From NCBI RefSeq assembly GCF_019050325.1, contig NZ_VOMB01000020.1:310001-374000 (forward strand): DNA of 64,000 bases. The letters run 5' to 3'. Made by a program: the position numbers and the translations under genes. Source of the stretch: [Mycobacterium] fortunisiensis. Its GTDB lineage: Bacteria > Actinomycetota > Actinomycetes > Mycobacteriales > Mycobacteriaceae. The notes under the pieces are model-generated. The model did no database searches. It was not told the DNA's origin and saw nothing but the letters and a program-made list of their open reading frames with translations. Below, in pieces: positions 18,084 to 25,574 of this stretch (position 1 is the stretch's first letter; every line of letters begins with the position of its first letter).

Positions 18084-18824
18084 ATGACTGCTCTGGAGGG
18101 AAAGGTCGCGCTGGTCACCGGCGCCTCATCGGGTCTCGGCGCGGCGGTGGCCCAGTTGTTCGCCGCCCGCGGTGCCGCGGTGTTCGGCGTGGCCCGCGAC
18201 GCCGAACGGATGGCGACGGTGTTCGAGGAGGTACCCGGCGGTGCATATGCCTCCGTGGACATCTCGTCGTCGCAGGCCTGCCGCGAGGCGGTGACGCAGT
18301 GCGTCGACAAGTTCGGCAAGCTCGACATCCTGGTCAACGTCGCCGGATTTCACCAGATGCGCCACACCGTGTCGGTGACCGACGAGGAGTGGGAGAAGGA
18401 TCTGGCGGTCAACCTCAACGGGCCCTTCTTCCTGTGTCGGGCGGCCCTGCCACAACTGTTGGAGAACGGCGGCAACATCGTCAATGTCGCGTCTATCGCC
18501 GGCGTCGAAGGCGAGGTGTACTCGGCGGGTTACTGTGCGGCCAAACATGGACTCGTGGGCCTCACCCGCGCCCTGGCGATCGAATTCACCGCGGAACGGG
18601 TTCGGGTCAATGCGGTGTGTCCCGGCGGTATGCTCACCCCGCAGACCACCGAGTTCGCCGCACCGGAGAACGCCGATTGGAATCTGATCATGCGCATCGC
18701 CGCCCCCCGCGGAATGATGGACGTGGCCGACGTCGCCAAGACCATCGCCTTTCTGGCCAGTGACGACGCCGCCGCCGTGCACGGCGCCGTCTACATCGTC
18801 GACGCCGGAAAGACCGCCGGATGA
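18084..18824 (+). CDS. Short-chain dehydrogenase/reductase in importer operon
   Basis: 246 residues. The NAD(P) motif is TGASSGLGAA (residues about 13-22), with NVAG in LVNVAGFH. Catalytic Ser is in NVASIAG, and Tyr and Lys are in YCAAKHG. The family reduces ketones or oxidises alcohols. It follows the ABC ATPase by 3 bases and overlaps the start of the cysteine-repeat protein by 4 bases (ATGA), so it is firmly part of this operon. Whether it acts on the imported compound or on something linked to the Cys-rich protein is unknown. Confidence 0.88.
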   Translation: MTALEGKVALVTGASSGLGAAVAQLFAARGAAVFGVARDAERMATVFEEVPGGAYASVDISSSQACREAVTQCVDKFGKLDILVNVAGFHQMRHTVSVTDEEWEKDLAVNLNGPFFLCRAALPQLLENGGNIVNVASIAGVEGEVYSAGYCAAKHGLVGLTRALAIEFTAERVRVNAVCPGGMLTPQTTEFAAPENADWNLIMRIAAPRGMMDVADVAKTIAFLASDDAAAVHGAVYIVDAGKTAG

Positions 18825-19165
18825 GCGCCGTCGCCGGATCGGCGGCCACACATCGCAGCGTGGCGGTCGCCGGATCGGCGGCCACCGCGGCCAGCGTCGC
18901 GGTGGCCGGCTCGGCCGCCACCGTATCCAGCGCCGGGGTGGCCGGCTCGGCCGCCACGGCCAGCAGCGCAGCGGTGGCCGGAAGTGCGCTCACCGCAATG
19001 TCATTCGCAATGCTGTCCTGCCTGGCCTGCATCGGCTGTTTCGCGTGTCTGCGGTGCGCGGGGTGTGTGGGTTGCGCGCGGTGCCGCAACTGTGTCGGAT
19101 GCGTGGGCTGTTACAACTGCTCGGGCGTGCGCGGAGGCGTCGGCCTGCGCAACGTGCACCGGTGA
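18821..19165 (+). CDS. Novel two-part repeat protein: five 12-residue repeats plus (Cys-X-X)12 tail
   Basis: 114 residues, start coupled to the SDR stop by an ATGA overlap. Residues 3-62 are five 12-residue units of the pattern (A/G)VAGSAxTxxSx. Residues 67-100 carry cysteine at exactly every third position: 67, 70, 73, 76, 79, 82, 85, 88, 91, 94, 97 and 100. Gly, Ala, Arg, Val and Asn fill the gaps. Residues 56-77 are hydrophobic enough to be a membrane segment. There is no classical signal peptide. The ordered cysteines could bind metal (metallothionein-like), form a disulfide ladder, or be modified after translation. I do not recognise a family; the function is unknown. It closes the six-gene importer operon and is followed by a strong hairpin. 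Confidence 0.8.
   Translation: MSAVAGSAATHRSVAVAGSAATAASVAVAGSAATVSSAGVAGSAATASSAAVAGSALTAMSFAMLSCLACIGCFACLRCAGCVGCARCRNCVGCVGCYNCSGVRGGVGLRNVHR
18827..19006 (+). repeat. Five tandem 36-bp units inside the Cys-repeat gene
   Basis: The five protein repeats correspond to five 36-bp DNA units. Units 1 and 2 share the run GCCGGATCGGCGGCCAC and units 3 and 4 share GTGGCCGGCTCGGCCGCCAC, while the two pairs differ at synonymous positions. This suggests stepwise tandem duplication. Unit 5 is the most diverged and leads into the cysteine region. Confidence 0.75.
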
Positions 19166-19181
19166 TCGGCGGCGGCCACCA

Positions 19182-19205
19182 CCGGCCGGCCGATCAGCCG
19201 GCCGG
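19182..19205. terminator. Hairpin between convergent Cys-repeat and USP genes
   Basis: CCGGCCGGC (19182-19190) pairs perfectly with GCCGGCCGG (19197-19205) around the loop CGATCA, which contains the USP stop codon on the other strand. There is no U-tract, as is usual in mycobacteria. Its position between two convergent genes fits a bidirectional terminator. Confidence 0.55.
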
Positions 19206-20012
19206 CACCACCAGGACCGGTCGATAGGTTCGCTGCAGCGTCGCGCTCGCCACGCTGCCCAGCAACATCTTCTTCAGCCCGGAGCGCCCGCGGGACCCCA
19301 CCACCACGACCCCGGCCCGCTGCTCGTCGGCGAAGGCCACCAGGGCGTCGGCGGTGGCACCCGCGCCGGAGCCGCGGAACCTGGGTATGCGGTGATCCGC
19401 CTCGCCGCCACCCTCGTCGCCGTCGTCGACCGCCACCGAGATCACCTCACGGTCGCCGAACAGGGCCCGGGCGGCGGTCAGCGCCCGATCGGAACCAGCG
19501 GAGCCGTCGACCCCCACCACCACCGGACCGTCGGACACCGCCTGGTATTCGGCCGAGACCATGTGCTGGGACACCACCAGCACGGCGCGGGACGCATGGT
19601 GCACCACCAGATCCGACACGCTGCCGAGCTTCGAGTCGGTGGCGCCGATACCGCGCGCGCCGACGATCAGTACCTCGGGTGCGAGCTGTTCGGCCACCTG
19701 GGCCAATCCGAGACCCTCACCGGCCCAGGTGCGCTTGACCAGCGCCTCGGGTTGCCACCCGGCGGCGCGGGCCAGGACCACTCCGATGTCGACCAGCCGG
19801 GCGGCTTCCTGCTCGCTTTCGCTGTCCACGAGGTCGATCAGCTCGTCGACGTTGCGCGCCGAATGCCGCAACCGGGCCCGCAATCCCTTGCTGCCGAACG
19901 GCGGGGTGCACAGGTAGACGACCACCGCCTCGGACCCCGGGAACAGGGCGGCGCCGCTGGTGATCGCCGTGTTGGCCGCCAGCGATCCGTCATAACCGAG
20001 CACTACCTTCAT
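19194..20012 (-). CDS. Universal stress protein with two USP domains
   Basis: 272 residues. Each half starts with the USP beta-strand and Asp (VLGYDGSLAAN at residue 4; VVVGVDGSAGSDRAL near 165). The ATP-binding signature in the second half, GSRGRSGLKKMLLGS, has the canonical G-2-G-9-G-S spacing. In the first half GARGIGATDSKLGS has 8 residues instead of 9 between the second and third Gly, so nucleotide binding there may differ. Tandem USPs are numerous in mycobacteria and often respond to hypoxia or nitric oxide, but I found no DosR box in the 146 bases upstream. It is divergent from the adenylate cyclase gene. Confidence 0.9.
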   Translation of the reverse strand: MKVVLGYDGSLAANTAITSGAALFPGSEAVVVYLCTPPFGSKGLRARLRHSARNVDELIDLVDSESEQEAARLVDIGVVLARAAGWQPEALVKRTWAGEGLGLAQVAEQLAPEVLIVGARGIGATDSKLGSVSDLVVHHASRAVLVVSQHMVSAEYQAVSDGPVVVGVDGSAGSDRALTAARALFGDREVISVAVDDGDEGGGEADHRIPRFRGSGAGATADALVAFADEQRAGVVVVGSRGRSGLKKMLLGSVASATLQRTYRPVLVVPAG

Positions 20013-20158
20013 CTGGGTCCCCTTGTCACGTTCGCTTCGACGCGTCCGATTCCAGCCTAAAGGCCGCCGGTGGAAGCGGCGCCGCAGCGCACTCCGGCAC
20101 GAGAAACAAGTAGCGCACTACCCTATCGGCGGCCCGGCCACAGGCGCAGGCTTTGTCC

Positions 20159-21736
20159 ATGGACGCCACCCTCACCGGCTCCTCCCGCGCCCTCGCCCCC
20201 ACCGCCGGGGACGCACTTCGGGATCAGACGTTCAAGCGATGGGTGTGGGGCGCGGCCGCCGTCAGTGTCGTGGGCGGCGGAATCGTCGGCGCCTTCCTGG
20301 CGTTCGCCGCTCCCATCGTGTTGAGCCCGGCCGACACCCGCAGCCTGCTGGTGCGCGGCGGCAGCGCCCTCGTCGTGTTCCTCGCCGTCGCGGTTCCGGT
20401 GATGTTGCGGGTCCGGCGCCGCCGTTTTGCGGCCAGCACACTCTGGCTCAGCCACGGGCGCCCGCCCACCTCACGCGAACAACGGCTGACGCTCGGCGCG
20501 GCCGGCGAAGCGGTCCGGCTGTCGGGTGCGGTGTGGGGTGTCGGGGCGGTGATCTTCGGATCCCTGGCGCTCACCCAGCAGGTCTCCACCGCGGTGTACA
20601 TCTTCAGTGTGGTGGCGCTGGGCGGCACCTCGACGAGCGCGGTGTGGTACCTGATCGTCGAACGGGTCATGCGTCCGGTGTCGGCCCGAGCCCTCGACGG
20701 CTCCGCGCCGGACCGGCGGTTCGGTCCGACGATCGGGCGCCGGCTGACCATGGCCTGGCTGCTGGCCACCGGGGTGCCGTTGTTGGGTGTCGCGGTGCTG
20801 GCCCTGGGGTATCTGGCCGACGTCGGCTTCCGGGCCCAACGGACTTTCGCCGCCATCCTGATCCTGGTGGCGGTCGCGATCGTGGTCGGCCTGTTCGCCA
20901 TCCTGATCGCCATCCGGTCGGTGACCGAACGGGTGACCGCGCTGCGCCGGGCCCTGGCCCTGGTGCAGGCGGGTGACTTCACCGCCCGGGTCGAGGTGGA
21001 CGACGCCAGCGAAATCGGGCGTCTGCAGGCCGGTTTCAACACCATGACGGCCGGCCTGGCCGAACGTGAACGCATCCGGCATACCTTCGGCACCTACGTG
21101 GATCGCGATGTGGCCGAACACATTCTGTGCGCGGCCGGCTCGGTGCAGGCGCAGGAGGTGGATGTCACCCTGATGTTCGTCGACGTCCGCGGATTCACCA
21201 GTTTCGCCGAACACCTGCGCCCCACCGAAGTGGTCACCACCCTCAACCGGCTGTTCGAGCTCATCGTGCCGATCGTGCACGAGCACGGCGGCCACGTCGA
21301 CAAGTACGCCGGGGACGGCTTGATGGCGGTGTTCGGCGCGCCCCGGCGCCAGGACCGGCACGCCGACGAGGCCCTGGGCGCCGCGCTGCGGATCGCCGAA
21401 GCTGTGGGCGAGGAGTTCGGCGGCACCCTGTCGGTGGGAGTCGGGCTGAACTCCGGGTCGGTGGTGGCCGGAAACGTGGGCGGCGCAGGGCGTTTGGAAT
21501 TCTCGGTGATCGGCGATGCGGTGAACGTCGCGGCCCGGGTGGAGACCGCCACCCGCCAGACCGGCGACACCGTGCTGCTGACCGCGGCCACATTGGACCA
21601 ACTCAGCCGTGGCCAATTCACCAGAGGACGAATCAGTTTCGAGGCCCGGCCCGGCCTGACGCTCAGGGGCAAGACCACACCGGTGGCCGTCTATGCCCCG
21701 GTGTCGACAGACCGCGCGGTGAAAGCCGCCTCCTGA
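20159..21736 (+). CDS. Membrane-bound class III adenylate cyclase with HAMP domain
   Basis: 525 residues from ATG 20159; a TTG two codons upstream is less likely. About six membrane helices occupy the first 250 residues, followed by a HAMP linker (about 255-310) and the catalytic domain (about 330-515). Metal-binding D342 and D386, adenine-selecting K382 and D453, and transition-state N456 and R460 are all present, so the enzyme should make cAMP from ATP. The plan matches the Rv1318c/Rv1319c/Rv1320c/Rv3645 group. Its cyclase domain is cytosolic. The convergent kinase gene ends 7 bases beyond its stop. Confidence 0.92.
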   Translation: MDATLTGSSRALAPTAGDALRDQTFKRWVWGAAAVSVVGGGIVGAFLAFAAPIVLSPADTRSLLVRGGSALVVFLAVAVPVMLRVRRRRFAASTLWLSHGRPPTSREQRLTLGAAGEAVRLSGAVWGVGAVIFGSLALTQQVSTAVYIFSVVALGGTSTSAVWYLIVERVMRPVSARALDGSAPDRRFGPTIGRRLTMAWLLATGVPLLGVAVLALGYLADVGFRAQRTFAAILILVAVAIVVGLFAILIAIRSVTERVTALRRALALVQAGDFTARVEVDDASEIGRLQAGFNTMTAGLAERERIRHTFGTYVDRDVAEHILCAAGSVQAQEVDVTLMFVDVRGFTSFAEHLRPTEVVTTLNRLFELIVPIVHEHGGHVDKYAGDGLMAVFGAPRRQDRHADEALGAALRIAEAVGEEFGGTLSVGVGLNSGSVVAGNVGGAGRLEFSVIGDAVNVAARVETATRQTGDTVLLTAATLDQLSRGQFTRGRISFEARPGLTLRGKTTPVAVYAPVSTDRAVKAAS

Positions 21737-21743
21737 CAGCCGA

Positions 21744-23279
21744 TCAGCGTTCGCCGTACTCCAGCGGCGGTTCGGACGAGTCGACGTGGCCGTAGCTGCT
21801 GATCGTCAGCCCGTCGGGCCCGACCTCGTAGCGGGCCCCATCGTCCGGATTGACCGCGACAAAACCGTTGCCGGAACGTTCGGCGGTGGGGATCTGAAGG
21901 TTGGCGCCGTCGCTCAACCGCTCGCCGCGGTAGGCGAAGTTGTCCGGGCCGGTCTGGCAGATCACCGCCAGGGAAGACTCGGTGCGGATCACCGCAGCCG
22001 GTGTGCTGCCTTCGGGACAGCGGGCGGTGTGCCCGACGAATCCCTGCTCGTCGGTGCCGCTGACGTCCGCGGTCGCCGACCCGGCCGTGGTCGTGGTGGT
22101 GGTCGTCGTCTCAGCGTCCGAGCCCGGTGTGGTCGGTGCGGTGAGCGGCTCCCGGGTGGAGGCGCCATCACCTCCGCCGGCGAGCAGGGCCGCCAGGACC
22201 GCGGCGACGCCGAACAGCACCACCGACACCAGGATCAGGGTGAGCTGGCCCCGGCTGAGACGCCGTCGGCGCGGCGTGGCCCGGGGTGGTTGCGGTGCAG
22301 CCGGGCCGGCGGCGGGCGGTGTCGGTGGGTACGGGGTGTAACCGGTGTGCTCCGGGTTGGGGTAGACCGTCGAGAACTCGCGGGTGCCCACCGGCGGGGA
22401 CTGGGGTGGCGGCGGCACCGGTGTGGGGGCGGGCGTCGTCGGCCCGGTGGCGGCCACCCGGGCCGCCCGGGACAGCTCCCCCGCACTGCGGTAGCGCTGG
22501 GTGGGGTCCTTGGCCATTCCCTTGGCCACCACGTCGTCGAAGCCGCGCGGGATCCCGCGGCGCATGATGCTCGGCCGCGGCGCCGGGGAGAACATGTGCG
22601 CACTCATCAACTGGCGCAAATCCCCGGTCTCGAACGGCGGCCTGCCGATCAGCATTTCGTAGAGCAGGCAGGTCAGCGCGTACACATCGGCGGCCGGTCC
22701 GACCGTCCCACCGGAGAACCGCTCGGGCGCCATGTAGGCGCTCGATCCGATCAGCACGCCGGTCATCGTGACGCTGGCCTCACCGCCGACGTGGGCGATG
22801 CCGAAATCCACCAGGTAGGCGAAGTCGTCGGGGGTGAGCAGGACGTTCTCCGGCTTGATGTCGCGGTGGACGAGCCCGTCGGCGTGGGCGGCATCCAGTG
22901 CCGCGGCCACCTGGGCGACGATCGAAGTGGCCCGCGCCGGGTCCAGCGGACCGTTGCTGCGCAACAGCTCCTTGACGCTGGCGCCCTCGACCAGTCGCAT
23001 GTCGATGTACAGGACACCGTCGATCTCACCGAAATCGTGCACTGGGATCACGTGTGGTTCCTGCAGTCGCGCCGCCACCCGGGACTCGCGGCGGAACCGC
23101 TCCTGAAAGCTCGTGTCGGCGGCGATCTCGGTGCGCAGCAGCTTGACCGCCACCATGCGTTCCTTGACCGTGTCGTAGGCGCGGTAGACCTCGCCCATCC
23201 CACCGACACCGATGAGGGATCGCAGCTCGTAAGGCCCGAACCGGGTACCGATGCGCGATGCGCCGGGGGGCGTGGGCAT
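21744..23279 (-). CDS. Transmembrane Ser/Thr protein kinase, PknF-like
   Basis: 511 residues. The kinase domain spans about 17-280: glycine loop GVGGMGEVY (24-32), K46, catalytic HRDIKPEN (D140, N145), DFG 158-160 and APE 184-186. The activation segment has Ser/Thr residues suitable for autophosphorylation. A Pro-rich juxtamembrane region (280-337) precedes one membrane helix (346-368). The roughly 140-residue external part is Thr-rich and then a compact domain with two cysteines. There are no PASTA repeats. The gene is divergent from an ABC protein, recalling the pknF-Rv1747 pairing of a kinase with an ABC transporter. The external ligand is unknown. Confidence 0.92.
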   Translation of the reverse strand: MPTPPGASRIGTRFGPYELRSLIGVGGMGEVYRAYDTVKERMVAVKLLRTEIAADTSFQERFRRESRVAARLQEPHVIPVHDFGEIDGVLYIDMRLVEGASVKELLRSNGPLDPARATSIVAQVAAALDAAHADGLVHRDIKPENVLLTPDDFAYLVDFGIAHVGGEASVTMTGVLIGSSAYMAPERFSGGTVGPAADVYALTCLLYEMLIGRPPFETGDLRQLMSAHMFSPAPRPSIMRRGIPRGFDDVVAKGMAKDPTQRYRSAGELSRAARVAATGPTTPAPTPVPPPPQSPPVGTREFSTVYPNPEHTGYTPYPPTPPAAGPAAPQPPRATPRRRRLSRGQLTLILVSVVLFGVAAVLAALLAGGGDGASTREPLTAPTTPGSDAETTTTTTTTAGSATADVSGTDEQGFVGHTARCPEGSTPAAVIRTESSLAVICQTGPDNFAYRGERLSDGANLQIPTAERSGNGFVAVNPDDGARYEVGPDGLTISSYGHVDSSEPPLEYGER

Positions 23280-23460
23280 TCAACGATCCTTCCAGGGTTC
23301 CAGCGGTGTATCGGTGACGAGGATAGAGATGTTTCGCCCCGGTCCCGTGAAACCGCCGGTCGGCTCGACCGCGCGGCATGAGCGGCAACGCGGCGGATTG
23401 CTGTCACTATTGAGCAGCAACCCGCCGCGTCAGCGGTTTTCCACCCCTGGAGAGGCATCG

Positions 23461-25410
23461 GTGAGCGACCTGAAACCGTTCTCACCCTCGATCGACTGGG
23501 GCACCGAGCTCCTGCATTCCCTGTGGTGGCTGGCCCAGGCCTGGACGATCACCGCCGCCTGCACGCTGGCCGTGCTGGTCCTGCTCGCCCGGTTCACCAC
23601 CTGGGGCCGGCAGTTCTGGGCCGTCACCGGCGCCTACTTCACCGGACGCCACAGTGTGAAGCCGTGGCTGATCCTGTCGGCGATGCTGCTGTCGGTGATC
23701 ATCGGCGTGCGGCTGTCGGTGTTGTTCAGCTACCAGGGCAATGACCTGTTCACCTCGGCGCAGGTGGCCGTCGAGGGCCTGGCCACCGGCAACGACGCGG
23801 TGCGCGACTCCGGGATCCGGGGGTTCTGGGTGGCGCTGCTGACGTTCGCGGTCCTGGCCGCCATCCTGGTCACCCGAGTTCTGGTCGACCTGTTCATGAC
23901 CCAGCGCTTCATGCTGGCCTGGCGCGCCTGGCTGACCGACCGGCTCACCGGCGACTGGCTCGAGGGCCGCGCCTACTACCGGACCCGGTTCATCGACAAC
24001 ACCATCGACAACCCGGACCAGCGCATCCAGTCCGACATCGACGTGTTCACCGCGCTGTCGGGGCCGCAGCCCAACACCCCGCATCAGACCAGCAACGGCA
24101 CGTTGCCGTTCGGCGCCATCTCGTCGATCGTCTCGGTGGTCTCGTTCACCTCGATCCTGTGGAACCTCTCGGGCGACCTCAGTCTCTTCGGCGTGCAGAT
24201 CCCCCGGGCGATGTTCTGGTCGGTCTTCGTCTACGTCGCGTTCGCCACCGTGATCGCCTTCGCCCTGGGCCGTCCGCTGATCCGGTTGTCGTTCAACAAC
24301 GAGAAGTTCAACGCCGCGTTCCGGTATGCGTTGGTGCGGCTGCGCGATGCGGCTGAGTCGGTCGCGCTCTACCGCGGCGAGAAGGTCGAACGCTCGGCGC
24401 TACGGGGCCGGTTCGCCGCCGTCGTCACCAACTACAAGCACTTCATCAACCGCACCATGGTGTTCACCGGCTGGAACCTGTCGATGAACCACATCATCAT
24501 TCCGCTGCCGTGGATGCTGCAGGCCCCGCGGCTGTTCGCCGGGCAGATCCAGCTCGGCGCGGTCAACCAGTCGGTGGCCGCGTTCGGCGCCATCCAGGAC
24601 GCGCTGTCGTTCTTCCGCAATTCCTACGACACGTTCGCCGGGTATCGCGCGTCGATCATCCGATTGCACGGTTTGGTCACCGCCGATGAGCAGAGCCGCG
24701 AATTGCCCAAGCTCGACGTCACCGGGCTGACCGCGGGCTCCGACAGCCTGGTCGAACTCGGCGACGTCGAGGTCCGCAACCCCGAGGGCGAGCAGCTGAT
24801 CGATGACCTGTCCCTGCGGCTCGGTGTCGGCGACGCGATGATCATCACCGGCAAGTCAGGGGCCGGCAAGACCACGCTGTTGCGCAGCATCGCCCAGTTG
24901 TGGCCCTACGCCTCGGGCACGGTGCAGTGCCCGCAGGGCGCCAACGAGACGCTGTATCTGTCCCAGGTTCCCTACGTGCCACTGGGCGATCTGCGGACCG
25001 TGGTCTCCTACCCCCACCAGCCCGGCCGGCTGTCCGACCAAGAACTCAAGGACGCGTTGCTGGCGGTGGCACTGCCGCGGTATGTCGACCGGCTCGACGA
25101 GGAGGGCGACTGGGCCAAGGTGCTCTCCCCCGGCGAACAACAGCGGGTCGGATTCGCCCGGGTGCTGCTGACCAAACCCAAGGTGGTGTTCCTCGACGAG
25201 GCCACCTCGGCCCTCGACGAGCCGCTGGAGTTCATGATCTACAGCCTGGTCCGTCGAGAGCTGCCCGACACCGTGTTGGTCAGCGTCACGCACCGCAGCA
25301 CGGTCTATCGTCACCACAACACACATCTGGAACTCCTCGGCGGGGGCAAGTGGCGGCTGGGCCGCGTCGATGACACCGAAGTCGACGACACCGAACCGGC
25401 CGGCGTGTAG
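23461..25410 (+). CDS. ABC membrane protein with fused ATPase, BacA/Rv1819c type (SbmA_BacA fold)
   Basis: 649 residues from GTG 23461 preceded by GGAGAGG. The N-terminal 330 residues form the SbmA/BacA-like membrane domain (FSYQGNDLFTSAQVA, RAYYRTRFIDNTIDNPDQRI). The C-terminal ATPase has Walker A TGKSGAGKTT (about residue 464), signature LSPGEQQRV and Walker B VVFLDEATSALD. The closest protein I know is M. tuberculosis Rv1819c, reported to import vitamin B12 and hydrophilic peptides such as bleomycin in spite of its exporter fold. Divergence from a kinase gene suggests possible phosphorylation control, which is inference. Confidence 0.92.
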   Translation: MSDLKPFSPSIDWGTELLHSLWWLAQAWTITAACTLAVLVLLARFTTWGRQFWAVTGAYFTGRHSVKPWLILSAMLLSVIIGVRLSVLFSYQGNDLFTSAQVAVEGLATGNDAVRDSGIRGFWVALLTFAVLAAILVTRVLVDLFMTQRFMLAWRAWLTDRLTGDWLEGRAYYRTRFIDNTIDNPDQRIQSDIDVFTALSGPQPNTPHQTSNGTLPFGAISSIVSVVSFTSILWNLSGDLSLFGVQIPRAMFWSVFVYVAFATVIAFALGRPLIRLSFNNEKFNAAFRYALVRLRDAAESVALYRGEKVERSALRGRFAAVVTNYKHFINRTMVFTGWNLSMNHIIIPLPWMLQAPRLFAGQIQLGAVNQSVAAFGAIQDALSFFRNSYDTFAGYRASIIRLHGLVTADEQSRELPKLDVTGLTAGSDSLVELGDVEVRNPEGEQLIDDLSLRLGVGDAMIITGKSGAGKTTLLRSIAQLWPYASGTVQCPQGANETLYLSQVPYVPLGDLRTVVSYPHQPGRLSDQELKDALLAVALPRYVDRLDEEGDWAKVLSPGEQQRVGFARVLLTKPKVVFLDEATSALDEPLEFMIYSLVRRELPDTVLVSVTHRSTVYRHHNTHLELLGGGKWRLGRVDDTEVDDTEPAGV

Positions 25411-25471
25411 CGGATGTGACGGGCCGCACCGAAACACCTGTTGAGCGAGGCTGACGGCCCACAGGTATCCC

Positions 25472-25487
25472 CCGTCTGGTAAGACGG
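25472..25487. promoter_or_regulatory. 16-bp palindrome upstream of mmpL
   Basis: CCGTCT and AGACGG flank a 4-base centre GGTA, about 88 bases upstream of the MmpL start. Perfect hexamer arms close to a promoter region fit a dimeric repressor site; mmpL genes are often under TetR control. It does not resemble the GTACCGATCGGTAC sites of the TetR gene at 28447. Confidence 0.35.
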
Positions 25488-25574
25488 TGGCACGACACGA
25501 CGTAGTAAGGGAAGGCTGCGCACACTGCCCCACGGCTGCGTCGCGCTCTCCCGACCGACCACCAAGGGTTCCTG

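Noticed and set aside
19182..19205. GC-rich palindrome as a recombination or attachment site
   Set aside because: Its place between two stop codons of convergent genes is better explained by termination, and no second copy was seen.
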